Part shown: positions 26,456-35,631 of the stretch, in pieces
How the letters are laid out: the number at the start of each line of letters is the position of its first letter
Numbering within the stretch: the stretch's first letter is position 1
Assembly: GCA_021155045.1 (NCBI GenBank)
Contig: JAJNQB010000010.1
Coordinates: 120,088 to 184,087, forward strand
Reading direction: 5' to 3'
Length of the DNA stretch: 64,000 nucleotides
Source of the DNA: Arcticibacter sp.
GTDB taxonomy: Bacteria > Bacteroidota > Bacteroidia > 2-12-FULL-35-15
Program-made: the position numbers and the translations under genes
The notes under the pieces: model-generated
What the model saw: only the letters and a program-made list of their open reading frames with translations
Told to the model about the DNA's origin: nothing
Databases searched by the model: none

Positions 26456-27577
26456 TTAGCTATTTAACATCACAGGCATAACAAGCATTAAAATATCTTC
26501 TGCTTTATTATCATTATCGCTAGGCAATAAAATTCCAGCACGATTTGGCGCACTCATTTCCAAATTGATGTTATCACCATTTAAATTACTTAACATTTCA
26601 GCTAAAAAACGCGAATTAAATCCTATTTCCATGTCTTCTCCTGCATATTGGCAAGTAAGTCTTTCACTTGCTTCATTTGCAAAATCCAAATCCTCTGCAG
26701 ATATACTTAATTCACTTCCTGCTATTTTTAAACGTACTTGGTGAGTAGTTTTATTTGAGAAAATAGAAACACGTCTAATTGAATTTAAAAATGCCAATCT
26801 ATCAACTGTTAATTTATTTGGATTTTCTTTAGGAATTACAGCATCGTAATTTGGATATTTCCCATCGATTAAACGACAAACTAAATTTGTGTTTTCAAAA
26901 GAAAAGAATGCGTTTGTATTGTTGTATTCTATTTTCACATTACCAGTTATTCCACCTAAAATATTTTTTAAAAGAGTCAATGGTTTTTTAGGAATAATAA
27001 AAGACGCTGTTGCTGCTGCTTTTGCATCTGTACGTTTATAACGAACTAATTTATGAGCATCCGTTGCAACAAATGTTATGCTATCTGTAGCCAATTGACA
27101 AAAAACACCAGACATAACTGGTCTGAGTTCATCATTACCTGTTGCAAAAATTGTTTTATTGATAGCAGAACCTAAAATAGCAGAATCCATGTCTAAAGAA
27201 GTTGCAGAGTCTATGTTTGGCAACTTCGGAAACTCATCCCCATTATGCCCCGTTAATTTATATTTACCATAGTCAGAAACTATTTCAATCCCGAATTTTT
27301 TCGGGTCGATATTAAAAGTTAATGGTTGATCAGCAAATGTTTTCAATGTTTCCAATAGCAACTTAGCAGGTACTGCTATGTTTCCCGTGTCTTTCGATTC
27401 AATAGCAATAACAGTAGTCATTGTAGTTTCTAAATCAGATGCAGAAACTTTTAATTGATTCTTGTCTATTTCAAATAAAAAATTTTCAAGAATTGGCAAT
27501 GCATTGTTGCTATTCAAAACTCCATTAACTGCTTGAAGTTGTTTTAATAATGTGGTGCTTGATACTATAAATTTCAT
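26456..27577 (-). CDS. dnaN: DNA polymerase III sliding clamp, beta subunit
   Basis: The beta clamp encircles DNA and tethers the replicative polymerase. The 373-residue length is normal for three clamp domains. Typical segments are MKFIVSSTTLLKQLQAVNGVL at the start, NDELRPVMSGVFCQL, FVATDAHKLVRYKR in the middle and ILMLVMPVMLNS at the end, where the LVMPVRL-like strand lines the binding pocket for partner proteins. It is not next to dnaA here; instead it lies downstream of gldF, gldG and a DUF4340 gene on the same strand, separated from them by a terminator and a palindrome, and has its own upstream element. Confidence 0.97.
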   Translation of the reverse strand: MKFIVSSTTLLKQLQAVNGVLNSNNALPILENFLFEIDKNQLKVSASDLETTMTTVIAIESKDTGNIAVPAKLLLETLKTFADQPLTFNIDPKKFGIEIVSDYGKYKLTGHNGDEFPKLPNIDSATSLDMDSAILGSAINKTIFATGNDELRPVMSGVFCQLATDSITFVATDAHKLVRYKRTDAKAAATASFIIPKKPLTLLKNILGGITGNVKIEYNNTNAFFSFENTNLVCRLIDGKYPNYDAVIPKENPNKLTVDRLAFLNSIRRVSIFSNKTTHQVRLKIAGSELSISAEDLDFANEASERLTCQYAGEDMEIGFNSRFLAEMLSNLNGDNINLEMSAPNRAGILLPSDNDNKAEDILMLVMPVMLNS

Positions 27578-27627
27578 AGGTAATATGTAGTTTTAATAAA
27601 GATTCATTTTTCGAAAAACTTGCAGAG

Positions 27628-27635
27628 CAAATATA
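27628..27635 (-). promoter_or_regulatory. promoter element upstream of dnaN
   Basis: On the minus strand this reads TATATTTG, a match to TAnnTTTG, 50 bases before the dnaN ATG. No TTG at the usual spacing was found. Confidence 0.4.
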
Positions 27636-27698
27636 ACTTATTTAGCTGTTTCTTTTTAATCCTTTTAAAATTTAGTTTCAACTTACTTTTTAACAAAA

Positions 27699-27722
27699 AA
27701 AATCCCCATTCATGGGGATTTT
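27699..27722 (-). terminator. intrinsic terminator after the gldFG-DUF4340 transcript
   Basis: AAAATCCCCAT pairs with ATGGGGATTTT across a tiny loop. On the minus strand the hairpin is followed by a run of T, so it should end transcription coming from the DUF4340 gene before dnaN. Confidence 0.8.
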
Positions 27723-27743
27723 AACTCCTTAGTTAATAATTTT

Positions 27744-27782
27744 AGAGCCTGTTTAAATTTTATTAAAATTTAAACAGGCTCT
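27744..27782. repeat. dispersed 39-nt palindrome, copy 1
   Basis: Two 17-base arms, AGAGCCTGTTTAAATTT and its exact reverse complement, flank the five bases TATTA; pairing can extend to 19 bp. An element with identical arms and a different centre lies at 45421-45459. This copy is 6 bases past the stop codon of the DUF4340 gene, before an ordinary terminator. Confidence 0.9.
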
Positions 27783-27788
27783 ATGTGT

Positions 27789-28829
27789 TTATTGTTTTGT
27801 GTTTCCTTTGTTTATTTTAAAATATTCCATTGGAGGCATCAACTTACCAAAAATATAATATTGAACTACTATCATTTCACCTGTGTTTAATGTAGCATTC
27901 ATCCGTTCTGGGTCAAAAGGCAATAGCTTACCATCAACATCGTGTGCTTCTTTTTTAGGCTTGCGTGGATAAAATTTAACAGTATTCGTTTCTCCTTTTT
28001 CATTGGCAACAGTTAGAATATTTATTGGTTTTGTTTTGAGTGTAGAATCTATTTCTTGTTGTTTCATACCAAGCTGCATGGTTTCATAATTTATCTGTTG
28101 GTAGTAAGATAAATATTGTTTTACTGCAAGAGTATCCAAATCTTGAATTGCTTTTCCATCTGCCAATGATTTGACTTGAAACTTATTTTCTGCAATTTGT
28201 AATACCTCATATCCTAATTCTGGTTTATCAGGAATTTCCAATTTTACAGATTTAATTTTATTAGGCACATAACTAAAAACGGTTCTATCTCTCCAATCTT
28301 TTGCATCAGTGAAATAGCGTGTTGTTAAAAATCCTTCAAAGCCAGGTATATATGTTACGAAAGGTTTTGCGGATGATTCCATCGTTTCAATATCAATTAA
28401 AATCATATAGGTACCGGTTTGGTCCTGCGTTTCGCCACCCACATAATATGCTTTTATTAATTCTCCTTTTTGGTATATTTCGCATTTTACTGCTTCAGAA
28501 GCAATTTTTTTAACAACAAATTCTGTTGCTTTTTTACCAACAGGTTCTTTTACATCAATCTTTTTTATGGTGTATAAAAGCATTTCAATAGCATCTCTTC
28601 TTGCTAGATGTATTCCGTTTACCGTCCATTTTCCAACATCTTTTCTTTCTAAAGTGATTGCCCTTCCCGATTTATCAGCTAAAAATATTTTGTCGATAGA
28701 TGCAGTATCAGCTACAGCAAAATCGCGTAAAGTTTGCTTTATTGTTCCTTTTTTATTGTGTAAAATAAACCATAGTGATAACGCTCCTAATAAAATTACA
28801 GCTATAATTGCTTTTCTGTTCTTCTTCAT
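27789..28829 (-). CDS. DUF4340 domain-containing protein
   Basis: The 346-residue protein has an N-terminal membrane helix (KAIIAVILLGALSLWFIL, residues about 6-23) and a DUF4340 domain outside the membrane, with IDKIFLADKSGRAITLERKDVGKWTVNG at the start and the repeated short beta pattern of the family. The function is unknown. It starts ten bases after gldG and so is the third gene of that operon. DUF4340 proteins often sit beside GldG-type ABC components, suggesting that it belongs to the same complex. Confidence 0.88.
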   Translation of the reverse strand: MKKNRKAIIAVILLGALSLWFILHNKKGTIKQTLRDFAVADTASIDKIFLADKSGRAITLERKDVGKWTVNGIHLARRDAIEMLLYTIKKIDVKEPVGKKATEFVVKKIASEAVKCEIYQKGELIKAYYVGGETQDQTGTYMILIDIETMESSAKPFVTYIPGFEGFLTTRYFTDAKDWRDRTVFSYVPNKIKSVKLEIPDKPELGYEVLQIAENKFQVKSLADGKAIQDLDTLAVKQYLSYYQQINYETMQLGMKQQEIDSTLKTKPINILTVANEKGETNTVKFYPRKPKKEAHDVDGKLLPFDPERMNATLNTGEMIVVQYYIFGKLMPPMEYFKINKGNTKQ

Positions 28830-28839
28830 GAATAGTGTT

Positions 28840-30531
28840 TTATGATGCGTATTTACGTTTTCTGTTGAAATGATAAATCATTCCAAAAATAATTATTATC
28901 AGTAAAGGTAATCCTGTATTTATAACTTGCCATTTAACGCGCTGTGTTTTTATTTTCTTTTTATCCAACAATCTTAATGTAAGTTCTCGTGCTCTTACTG
29001 AAATCAAGCCGGAATCGTCACATAAATAATTTATACAGTTTAAAATAAAATTTTTGTTTCCATACATTTGATTAGTATATTTATCAAAACCTAATGTATA
29101 TACCTTTCCTGTATTATATTGAATATCATTTTTAATTACATCACCATCAGAAATTACAATCATGCTCGTTTGTTTTCCGTCTGGTTGATAGCCAATTGCA
29201 CTATCATTTAAAATTTCTTTGGGTAATCTGTTTTTAAAAACAGATTCGAATTTCCCTTCAAGTAAAACAGCAATATTTTGATACGAATCTTTAAATTGTT
29301 TTTCATCGGGCTGATAGCGTAAGTAATTCATATCCACACGCACCGGAGAATTAAGCGTTTTGGTATATTTTGATGAACGCAATAAAATTGTTTTTTTTAT
29401 TCCTGGCGTTTCAATCGTATCAATACTTGAAACAAAATCTGTTTTTATTAAATCTAAATTTTTAGAAATAGGATGTACGTTGGATGGTGTTATTAGAGGT
29501 GAAAAATACCAAGGCATTAATTCAAATCGAGGTTGTTGCCCTTTAAATGCTTTATTTACAGGAATTGCTGAGCATTGTAAATCAATCAACATATTCGGAT
29601 TTATTCGAACACCATACTTGAATAGAATATTTTCCAAATTTAACTCATAAGGAATAGCCATCGTTGCGCCTTTTCTACTTAAACTATCAACAGGTGTAAA
29701 CAATGGATCAATTACCCACAAAACTTTCCCCCCTTTTATCACAAACTGATCAATGATAAATAAATCTTTATCAGAAAATGTTGTATCAGGTTTTGCAATC
29801 ACAATAGCTTTGTACTGATTTAAAACACCCAACTGTTCATTAATTGCAATATCATCAACAAAATAAAATTCTTTTAATGCATCTCTAATATCTTTTGTAG
29901 CTAGTGTATCCAGCTCTCCTTGCCCGTGAATAAAAGCAATCTCTGGACGAAAAAGCGTTGTTAAATTTCTGATGCTGCTTGCAAACTCATACTCTAATGC
30001 TTGAATAGAGTTATTTAATTGTGCTTCAGGAGACTGATAGCTTTGTGTTTTAAGTAGTTGCCATGGCAGTTGTTTGCCTTTGTAAGATATTAAAGCTGCT
30101 GGCCAAATTATTTGTTGAGATGTTCCATGTTCATCTTTTACTTCTAAATTGGTTGGTTGTAAGCCTTTGTCATAAAGCTGTTTGAATATTTCGTTTTGTT
30201 GTTTTTTGTCTGTGTTTTCAGAAGGATTTATGAATTCATATTCTATATTTTCATTGGAATAAGCTCTAAATTCATCCAACATTTCTTTTGTTTCATTTCT
30301 CAGACGTTTGAACCCTGCTGGAAAATCTCCATCTAAATATACTTTTACATATACAACATCATCCAATTTAGCCAACAAGCTTTTTGTTGCATCAGATAAA
30401 GTATAACGTTTTTCAGAAGTTAAATCAAATCGATGAAAAACAAATGAAGCAAGAAAGTTCAGCAACACAATAATAACTATTGCTAATGCAAGTGCTGTTA
30501 AATCTCTTTTTTTATTTTTGTTTTTACTCAT
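28840..30531 (-). CDS. gldG: gliding motility ABC transporter component GldG
   Basis: The 563-residue product starts at the ATG at 30531, which shares one base with the gldF stop codon; upstream starts at 30537 or 30567 would overlap gldF further. It has an N-terminal membrane helix (about residues 11-33), a large extracytoplasmic region of the GldG/ABC-2 accessory type (FHRFDLTSEKRYTLSDATK, DFPAGFKRLRNETKEMLDEFRAY, IAFIHGQGELDT, VLWVIDPLF) and a C-terminal membrane helix near the end (GLPLLIIIIFGMIYHF). GldG works with GldF and the ATPase GldA, which is not in the window; in Flavobacterium the complex is needed for gliding, although some gliding species lack it. Confidence 0.92.
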   Translation of the reverse strand: MSKNKNKKRDLTALALAIVIIVLLNFLASFVFHRFDLTSEKRYTLSDATKSLLAKLDDVVYVKVYLDGDFPAGFKRLRNETKEMLDEFRAYSNENIEYEFINPSENTDKKQQNEIFKQLYDKGLQPTNLEVKDEHGTSQQIIWPAALISYKGKQLPWQLLKTQSYQSPEAQLNNSIQALEYEFASSIRNLTTLFRPEIAFIHGQGELDTLATKDIRDALKEFYFVDDIAINEQLGVLNQYKAIVIAKPDTTFSDKDLFIIDQFVIKGGKVLWVIDPLFTPVDSLSRKGATMAIPYELNLENILFKYGVRINPNMLIDLQCSAIPVNKAFKGQQPRFELMPWYFSPLITPSNVHPISKNLDLIKTDFVSSIDTIETPGIKKTILLRSSKYTKTLNSPVRVDMNYLRYQPDEKQFKDSYQNIAVLLEGKFESVFKNRLPKEILNDSAIGYQPDGKQTSMIVISDGDVIKNDIQYNTGKVYTLGFDKYTNQMYGNKNFILNCINYLCDDSGLISVRARELTLRLLDKKKIKTQRVKWQVINTGLPLLIIIIFGMIYHFNRKRKYAS

Positions 30532-31274
30532 TACCATTTTCTGCTTTCTAAAACAGTTCGTGTGCATAAAACAAATATTGCAATTAAACTCACAAAATAT
30601 ATTACATCTCGGGTATCAATTACACCTCTACTCATGGATATATAATGGCTATTAATTCCTAGTGATATAATTAGATTATCAATTTTTCCAAACAAGGCAA
30701 AAGAGCTTATGAAATCAAAGCCAGTATAGATAAAAAAGCAAAGAAATAATGCTATTATAAACGATACTACTTGATTTTCGGAAACAGCAGATGCAAATAT
30801 TCCTATTGAAACAAATGCTGCCCCTAAAAATAATAAGCCAATATAAGACCCCCACATTCCTCCGGTATCAATGTTTCCAGTAGGATTGCCTAATTGATGA
30901 ACTGAATAATAATAAATTAATGTTGGTAGTAAAGAGAATAACACAAGTAAAAAACCTGCAAAATATTTAGCTAAAATAATTTGTAAATCTGTTAAAGGTC
31001 TTGTAAGTAAAAGTTCAATAGTTCCAGCACGTTTTTCATCAGCAAAACTTCTCATTGTGATTGCAGGAATCAAAAATAGAAATAACCAAGGAGCTATCGT
31101 AAATAAAGGGTCGATATTTGCGTAGCCATTATCCAATACATTTGAATCGGTATTGGTATCATTTTTTATAATCCACATAAAAAGACTAATTACTGCTAAA
31201 AAAACAGTAATGGTTATGTAACCAATGAGCGAACTCAAAAAGCTTTTTATTTCTTTTCCTAAAAGTGTAAACAT
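30531..31274 (-). CDS. gldF: gliding motility ABC transporter permease GldF
   Basis: The 247-residue ABC-2 type permease has six predicted membrane helices spread over the whole length. The opening MFTLLGKEIKSFLSSLIGYI and the family segment PAITMRSFADEKRAGTIELLLTRPLTD (split by the membrane boundary) are characteristic of this subfamily. It is translationally coupled to gldG. The energising ATPase GldA must be supplied from elsewhere in the genome. A 9-bp inverted repeat lies 16 bases before its ATG. Confidence 0.93.
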   Translation of the reverse strand: MFTLLGKEIKSFLSSLIGYITITVFLAVISLFMWIIKNDTNTDSNVLDNGYANIDPLFTIAPWLFLFLIPAITMRSFADEKRAGTIELLLTRPLTDLQIILAKYFAGFLLVLFSLLPTLIYYYSVHQLGNPTGNIDTGGMWGSYIGLLFLGAAFVSIGIFASAVSENQVVSFIIALFLCFFIYTGFDFISSFALFGKIDNLIISLGINSHYISMSRGVIDTRDVIYFVSLIAIFVLCTRTVLESRKW

Positions 31275-31290
31275 AAATTAAGGTTGCTAA

Positions 31291-31310
31291 ATTACTATTT
31301 TAATAGTAAT
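31291..31310. promoter_or_regulatory. inverted repeat upstream of gldF
   Basis: ATTACTATT and AATAGTAAT form a perfect 9-bp inverted repeat around TT, 16 bases upstream of the gldF start. It could be an operator or a leader hairpin; A+T richness makes chance possible. Confidence 0.3.
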
Positions 31311-31359
31311 CGTGGGGATGTTTTTTCAGAAGCTAAATTAACAAATTATGTTAAAAGCA

Positions 31360-31394
31360 AAACCCTCCGCAAAACAAATTTCGCAAGAGGGTTT
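31360..31394 (-). terminator. terminator of the large type B adhesin gene
   Basis: AAACCCTC (31360-31367) pairs with GAGGGTTT (31387-31394), and an inner CGCAAAA/TTTCGC stretch extends the stem. On the minus strand the stem is followed by a T-rich stretch. It lies 35 bases after the adhesin stop. Confidence 0.7.
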
Positions 31395-31429
31395 CGATAA
31401 CAAACAAACAAACAAATTTGTTATATCTT

Positions 31430-34400
31430 TTATTTGACTAAAGTAACATGTCCAACATACTCACGTACTTGTCCTATTTTGTCTTTCGTAATTATTCGGT
31501 AAACATAAACACCTTGTTCTGCTGGTGTTCCATTGTTTTTAAATGATCCATCCCAACCTTTATATATATCTGATGTTTGATAAATTAAATTACCCCAACG
31601 GTTGAAGATATACATTTGAAATTCTGTGATATTAGAACCTTTTGGTGCAAATGTTGAATTCAACGCATTTCCATCTGGTGTGAATGCATTTGGTATGTAC
31701 AATGTATAATCTGGTTGAATATCAATACAAACAGTTGTTGAATCAAAACACGTATTTTGATTACTAACAACTAATGTTATACAATATGTTCCATCGCTGC
31801 TGTACATATGTTGAGGACTTTGCAATGTACTAGTGTTAGTTGAAGCACCAAAAGTAGCATCACCAAAATTCCAATTCCAAGAAGTAGCATAAGAAGACAT
31901 ATCGCTAAATGTAATATTTGGGTCTGTAATAGATGCTGGCTGAGGGCTTGATACAAATGCTGCTGTAGGAACTGCAATTGCATTTATCATATTATTAATT
32001 GTAGCGGTATTCGTACAACCATTATTATCCGTTACTGTTAATGTTATGTTATACTGCCCTTGATTGTCAAAACAATTTGTAGGATTTTGAGTTGTTGCCC
32101 CTCCGTTTCCAAAAGTCCAATTCCAAGATGCTATTGTTCCAGAAGAAGTGCTGTTATCAGTAAAATTTACGCATAGTGGAGTACAACCTGAATTAATATT
32201 AGAACTAAAATTCACAACAGGCTTAGGAATTACAGTTACGGTAACATTTGCCGTAGCTGGCAACACGGTACATCCATCTGTTACTGTAACAGTATAAACT
32301 GTAGTAGAAGTTGGACTTACATTCACATTCGCTCCAGTCATCCCTCCGGGAGTCCAGGTATATAAATAGGCACCGTTTCCACCGGAACCCGTTGCTGTTA
32401 ATGTAGTACTTGCGCCAACACAAATGGATACGTTAGGGCTAACTGTTACCCCTAAAGGAGGTCTAACAATTACTGTTGTTGTTTGAGTATTTGATGTACA
32501 TCCATTTGCATCAACAGCGGTGATAGTGTATGTTGATGTAGTGCTAGGAGTTACTGTATTACTTGCTCCTGTATATGCAGGCGACATCCAATTAATTGTT
32601 ATTGGAGCTGTACCACCTGTTGTTGTCGCATTAAGTGTAGTGCTTTGCCCAGTACAAATAGTTGCTCCCGTTACTGGATTCACATTTAAAGTAGCTGGCT
32701 GTGTAATTGTTACGCTTGAAGTTACAGTACATCCATTTGCATCTGTAATAGTGCAGGAATTTACCCCAGCACAAAGGTTTATTGCAGTTGCACTCGTTTG
32801 CCCATTATTCCATAAATAGGTATAAGGCATTGTTCCTCCAGAAGGACTAACAAATGCAGTTCCATCACATAATCCGTTACAGGTAACATTCGTTTGGCCA
32901 TTTGTAGCTGTTAAAGCAGTTGGAGCTTGAACAGTTGCTACTTGAGAAATTGTACAACCGATAGCATCCGTAACAACAAGTGTATAAGTATTTGCACAAA
33001 CGCTAGTTAAATTCGGTGTTGTATTACCATTCGACCATAAATAAGTGTAAGGAGGAATACCACCTGAAAAAGTACTTGAAACAGCACCATTGCACAATCC
33101 AAAGCACGTTACATCAGTTGGAGTTAATGTTAATATCATTGTAGGACTTACAGTAATCGTAATTGTCCCTGTTCCGCTACATCCAATCGCATCAATCACA
33201 GTAACGGTGTAAGTTGTTGTTGTTGTTGGAGAAACAGTAGGGTTTTGCAAGGAAGAAAAACCAGTACTTGTCGGTTCATCCCAAGAGTATGTATATCCTC
33301 CTCCTGTCGGATTGGTTACATTTAAAGTAGTTGATGTTCCTTCACAAATGCTTGTGTTAGGACTAGTAGTTACAGTGATACTTGGCTGAACAGTAACGGT
33401 AACTGCTGTTCTTGGTCCAATACATGTTCCGTTAACTGCTTGAACATAATAAGTAGTAGTGGTTGTTAAAACAGGTGTTGTATAGGACGCTCCTGTGTTT
33501 AAAAGAGTTCCAGCAGTTGCAGCATCATACCATTCATAAGCTGGTCCAGGTGCTGTTGCTGTTAATGTAGCCGATGTTCCGCTACATATAGTAACGTTAC
33601 TTGCAGTTGGAGCAACAGGCACAGCATTTACAACAACATTGATTGTTGCAGGCGTACTTGTACAACCTCCAACGGTTACCGTTAATGAATATGTCCCAGA
33701 ATTTGTAGTAGTTGCAACAAATGGAGGAGGATTTCTAACAGCAGAAGTAAATCCGCTTGGACCAGTCCACGCATAGACTGCACCTGCAATATTATTTGCA
33801 GTTAATATTAAATTGGTTCCAGCACAAATTGGGCTATTGCTACTTGGAATGGGTGGTAGTGGAGTATTATTTATTACCACATTGGTTGTTCCCGCTGGAC
33901 TTGTACAACCATTTACAGTAACTGTAAGTGAATAAGTTCCACTTGCAGCAGTAGTTACATTAGTAATACTTGGATTTTGAAGTGCCGATGTAAAACCACT
34001 TGGACCTGTCCAGTTATAGGTTGCTCCTGATATTAAAGGAGTTGTTAAATTTAGTGTATTGCCAGAACAAACAGGTGTATTGCTACTAGGTACCGGTGCT
34101 GTAGGAATAGGATTTACAACAACATTTACAGTAGTAGTACATGAACTGCAACTTGCAGCTTGAGTAGCAATTACGGTATATGTTCCCCCTGCTGCAGAAG
34201 TTGCTGATGGAATACTAGGATTTTGCAAAGTGGATGTAAACCCATTTGGTCCCGTCCAAGAATATGTTGCACCAGATACAGTTGATGCTGTTAAATTAAG
34301 TGTTGAGCCTACACAAATAGGTCCATTACTTCCTGCAGTTAATGAACAAGGAGAACAATTAGTTTGAGTTACTAATACAGTATCTCTAGCTAAAGCTGTT

Positions 34401-35284
34401 ACACATGTTCCAGTAGTCCCTGCTTGGGCATAATAATAAGTGTTTACTTGGCATGCTGGCGGAGTAACTGTTATGGAACTTCCTGTACCCACTAGCGTAT
34501 TTGCGGGCATTATATACCAATTGATTGTATTTGTTGCTGGACCACTAGGAGTAAAACGCTTTCCTTCATTTGAAGCTGTCCATTGGGTATTGTTTCTACC
34601 GGGAACTACCACAGCAACTGTACCTGTTGCATTGTGCAAGCCATGAACTGCATTTCCGCTATTCCACGTTGCACATAAAGATTTATTTAGAATATGTGTT
34701 TCAATGATATTGGTTGTCTCGTAAATAATAATTTGGCTTGAATAAAGTTGACCAGTACAAGAAAACATAGGAACATTATTCCAAGAAACAGAAAGTCTTC
34801 TATTGGGTGCTGTACCATAAACAGCATATCTTACTGTTCCTCCTGCGCCAGGATTAATATCTTGCCATGCTCCCATGATGGTATTCATTGGAGCATTTCC
34901 TGTATTTGATGGAATAGGGACTGTTACCCAAGTTGATGTTTGTCCAGCACTAAATCCAATCCAGTTATTTGAACCAATAATAAATTGAGTATAGCTATTC
35001 CCAAAATAACAAAAAGTAAACCCGATTGGCAACATACCTGTCTGAGAATCATCCGATAATGAAACGGATGTTCCTGCTGTTAAAGGATCAGGTGCATACG
35101 GAATATTGCTAATAGTATAATTGGTTGTTGAGGTGGCTACGGGACCAGTATAGGTTGCGTTAAAAGTTGCACTTGCACCAAAACAAATACTTGCTGTTGC
35201 TGGAGTTGCCGTAACGACTTGAGCATAATTAGTATTAAAAATAAAAATTGAAAAAATAAGAAATATGGAATGTAGCTTTTTCAT
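31430..35284 (-). CDS. giant T9SS type B adhesin with Ig-like, SprB-type and PKD repeats
   Basis: The 1284-residue protein has a signal peptide ending in NTNYA. Residues about 25-275 form a nidogen-like N-terminal domain (PIGFTFCYFGNSYTQFIIGSN, AWQDINPGAGGTVRYAVYG). Three similar Ig-like repeats follow (SGATYSWTGPNGFTS type), further Ig-like domains, two SprB-type repeats (VTCFGLCNGAVSSTFSGG ... PPYTYLWSNG and VTCNGLCDGTAFVSPSGG), more Ig-like domains, two PKD domains (FTDNSTSSGTIASWNWTFGNG; SYATSWNWNFGD) and a CHU_C/type B sorting domain (IPNAFTPDGNALNSTFAPKG ... WGNLIYQT ... WDGSFKNNG). It resembles gliding adhesins such as SprB in domain types but is far smaller. It has no PorP/SprF gene beside it. 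Confidence 0.9.
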   Translation of the reverse strand: MKKLHSIFLIFSIFIFNTNYAQVVTATPATASICFGASATFNATYTGPVATSTTNYTISNIPYAPDPLTAGTSVSLSDDSQTGMLPIGFTFCYFGNSYTQFIIGSNNWIGFSAGQTSTWVTVPIPSNTGNAPMNTIMGAWQDINPGAGGTVRYAVYGTAPNRRLSVSWNNVPMFSCTGQLYSSQIIIYETTNIIETHILNKSLCATWNSGNAVHGLHNATGTVAVVVPGRNNTQWTASNEGKRFTPSGPATNTINWYIMPANTLVGTGSSITVTPPACQVNTYYYAQAGTTGTCVTALARDTVLVTQTNCSPCSLTAGSNGPICVGSTLNLTASTVSGATYSWTGPNGFTSTLQNPSIPSATSAAGGTYTVIATQAASCSSCTTTVNVVVNPIPTAPVPSSNTPVCSGNTLNLTTPLISGATYNWTGPSGFTSALQNPSITNVTTAASGTYSLTVTVNGCTSPAGTTNVVINNTPLPPIPSSNSPICAGTNLILTANNIAGAVYAWTGPSGFTSAVRNPPPFVATTTNSGTYSLTVTVGGCTSTPATINVVVNAVPVAPTASNVTICSGTSATLTATAPGPAYEWYDAATAGTLLNTGASYTTPVLTTTTTYYVQAVNGTCIGPRTAVTVTVQPSITVTTSPNTSICEGTSTTLNVTNPTGGGYTYSWDEPTSTGFSSLQNPTVSPTTTTTYTVTVIDAIGCSGTGTITITVSPTMILTLTPTDVTCFGLCNGAVSSTFSGGIPPYTYLWSNGNTTPNLTSVCANTYTLVVTDAIGCTISQVATVQAPTALTATNGQTNVTCNGLCDGTAFVSPSGGTMPYTYLWNNGQTSATAINLCAGVNSCTITDANGCTVTSSVTITQPATLNVNPVTGATICTGQSTTLNATTTGGTAPITINWMSPAYTGASNTVTPSTTSTYTITAVDANGCTSNTQTTTVIVRPPLGVTVSPNVSICVGASTTLTATGSGGNGAYLYTWTPGGMTGANVNVSPTSTTVYTVTVTDGCTVLPATANVTVTVIPKPVVNFSSNINSGCTPLCVNFTDNSTSSGTIASWNWTFGNGGATTQNPTNCFDNQGQYNITLTVTDNNGCTNTATINNMINAIAVPTAAFVSSPQPASITDPNITFSDMSSYATSWNWNFGDATFGASTNTSTLQSPQHMYSSDGTYCITLVVSNQNTCFDSTTVCIDIQPDYTLYIPNAFTPDGNALNSTFAPKGSNITEFQMYIFNRWGNLIYQTSDIYKGWDGSFKNNGTPAEQGVYVYRIITKDKIGQVREYVGHVTLVK
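33600..34340 (-). repeat. three tandem Ig-domain coding repeats
   Basis: Three units of about 80 residues share the GATYxWTGPxGFTS and PxCxGxxLxLT motifs. Similarity is visible in the DNA as well as the protein, for example in repeats of TCCAAGAATATGTTGC-like words, but it is weaker than in the adhesin at 1886-4774. Confidence 0.7.
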
Positions 35285-35631
35285 TTTTTTGATTGTTGCT
35301 ATTTTTAGCTTTTAAAAAGTTTAGTTTCTATTATCTATTTGTAAGATGCAAAAGTAGGTTAATTGGTTGCATTGTTTTCTAATTTTTCGACATAATTGAG
35401 TATTTTTTTAAAACACTAAAATATTAAGCTAATTTTAAGACCCAAAATATCTTTTAATTTTAAAACTTTAATCAACGGAATAAAATCAAAAATAATAGCC
35501 TAATTATCTGTTTTACTGTATGATATGTTGGGTATTAATAAAAAAAATAAGTACAAAAATTCTTATTACTTTTACACCCTTAAAATCAGCTAAAAAATTA
35601 GACTTATTACTTGTTGGTTTTATCAAAAATT
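35285..35631. other. 347-bp divergent intergenic region
   Basis: The region separates the large adhesin (minus) from the glycosyltransferase operon (plus). TACTTTTG on the minus strand at 35349-35356 is a good downstream promoter element for the adhesin, leaving a leader of about 60 bases. TACTTTTA at 35567-35574 is a one-mismatch element for the operon. The centre (35360-35560) is A+T-rich and shows no gene, RNA or hairpin. Confidence 0.45.
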
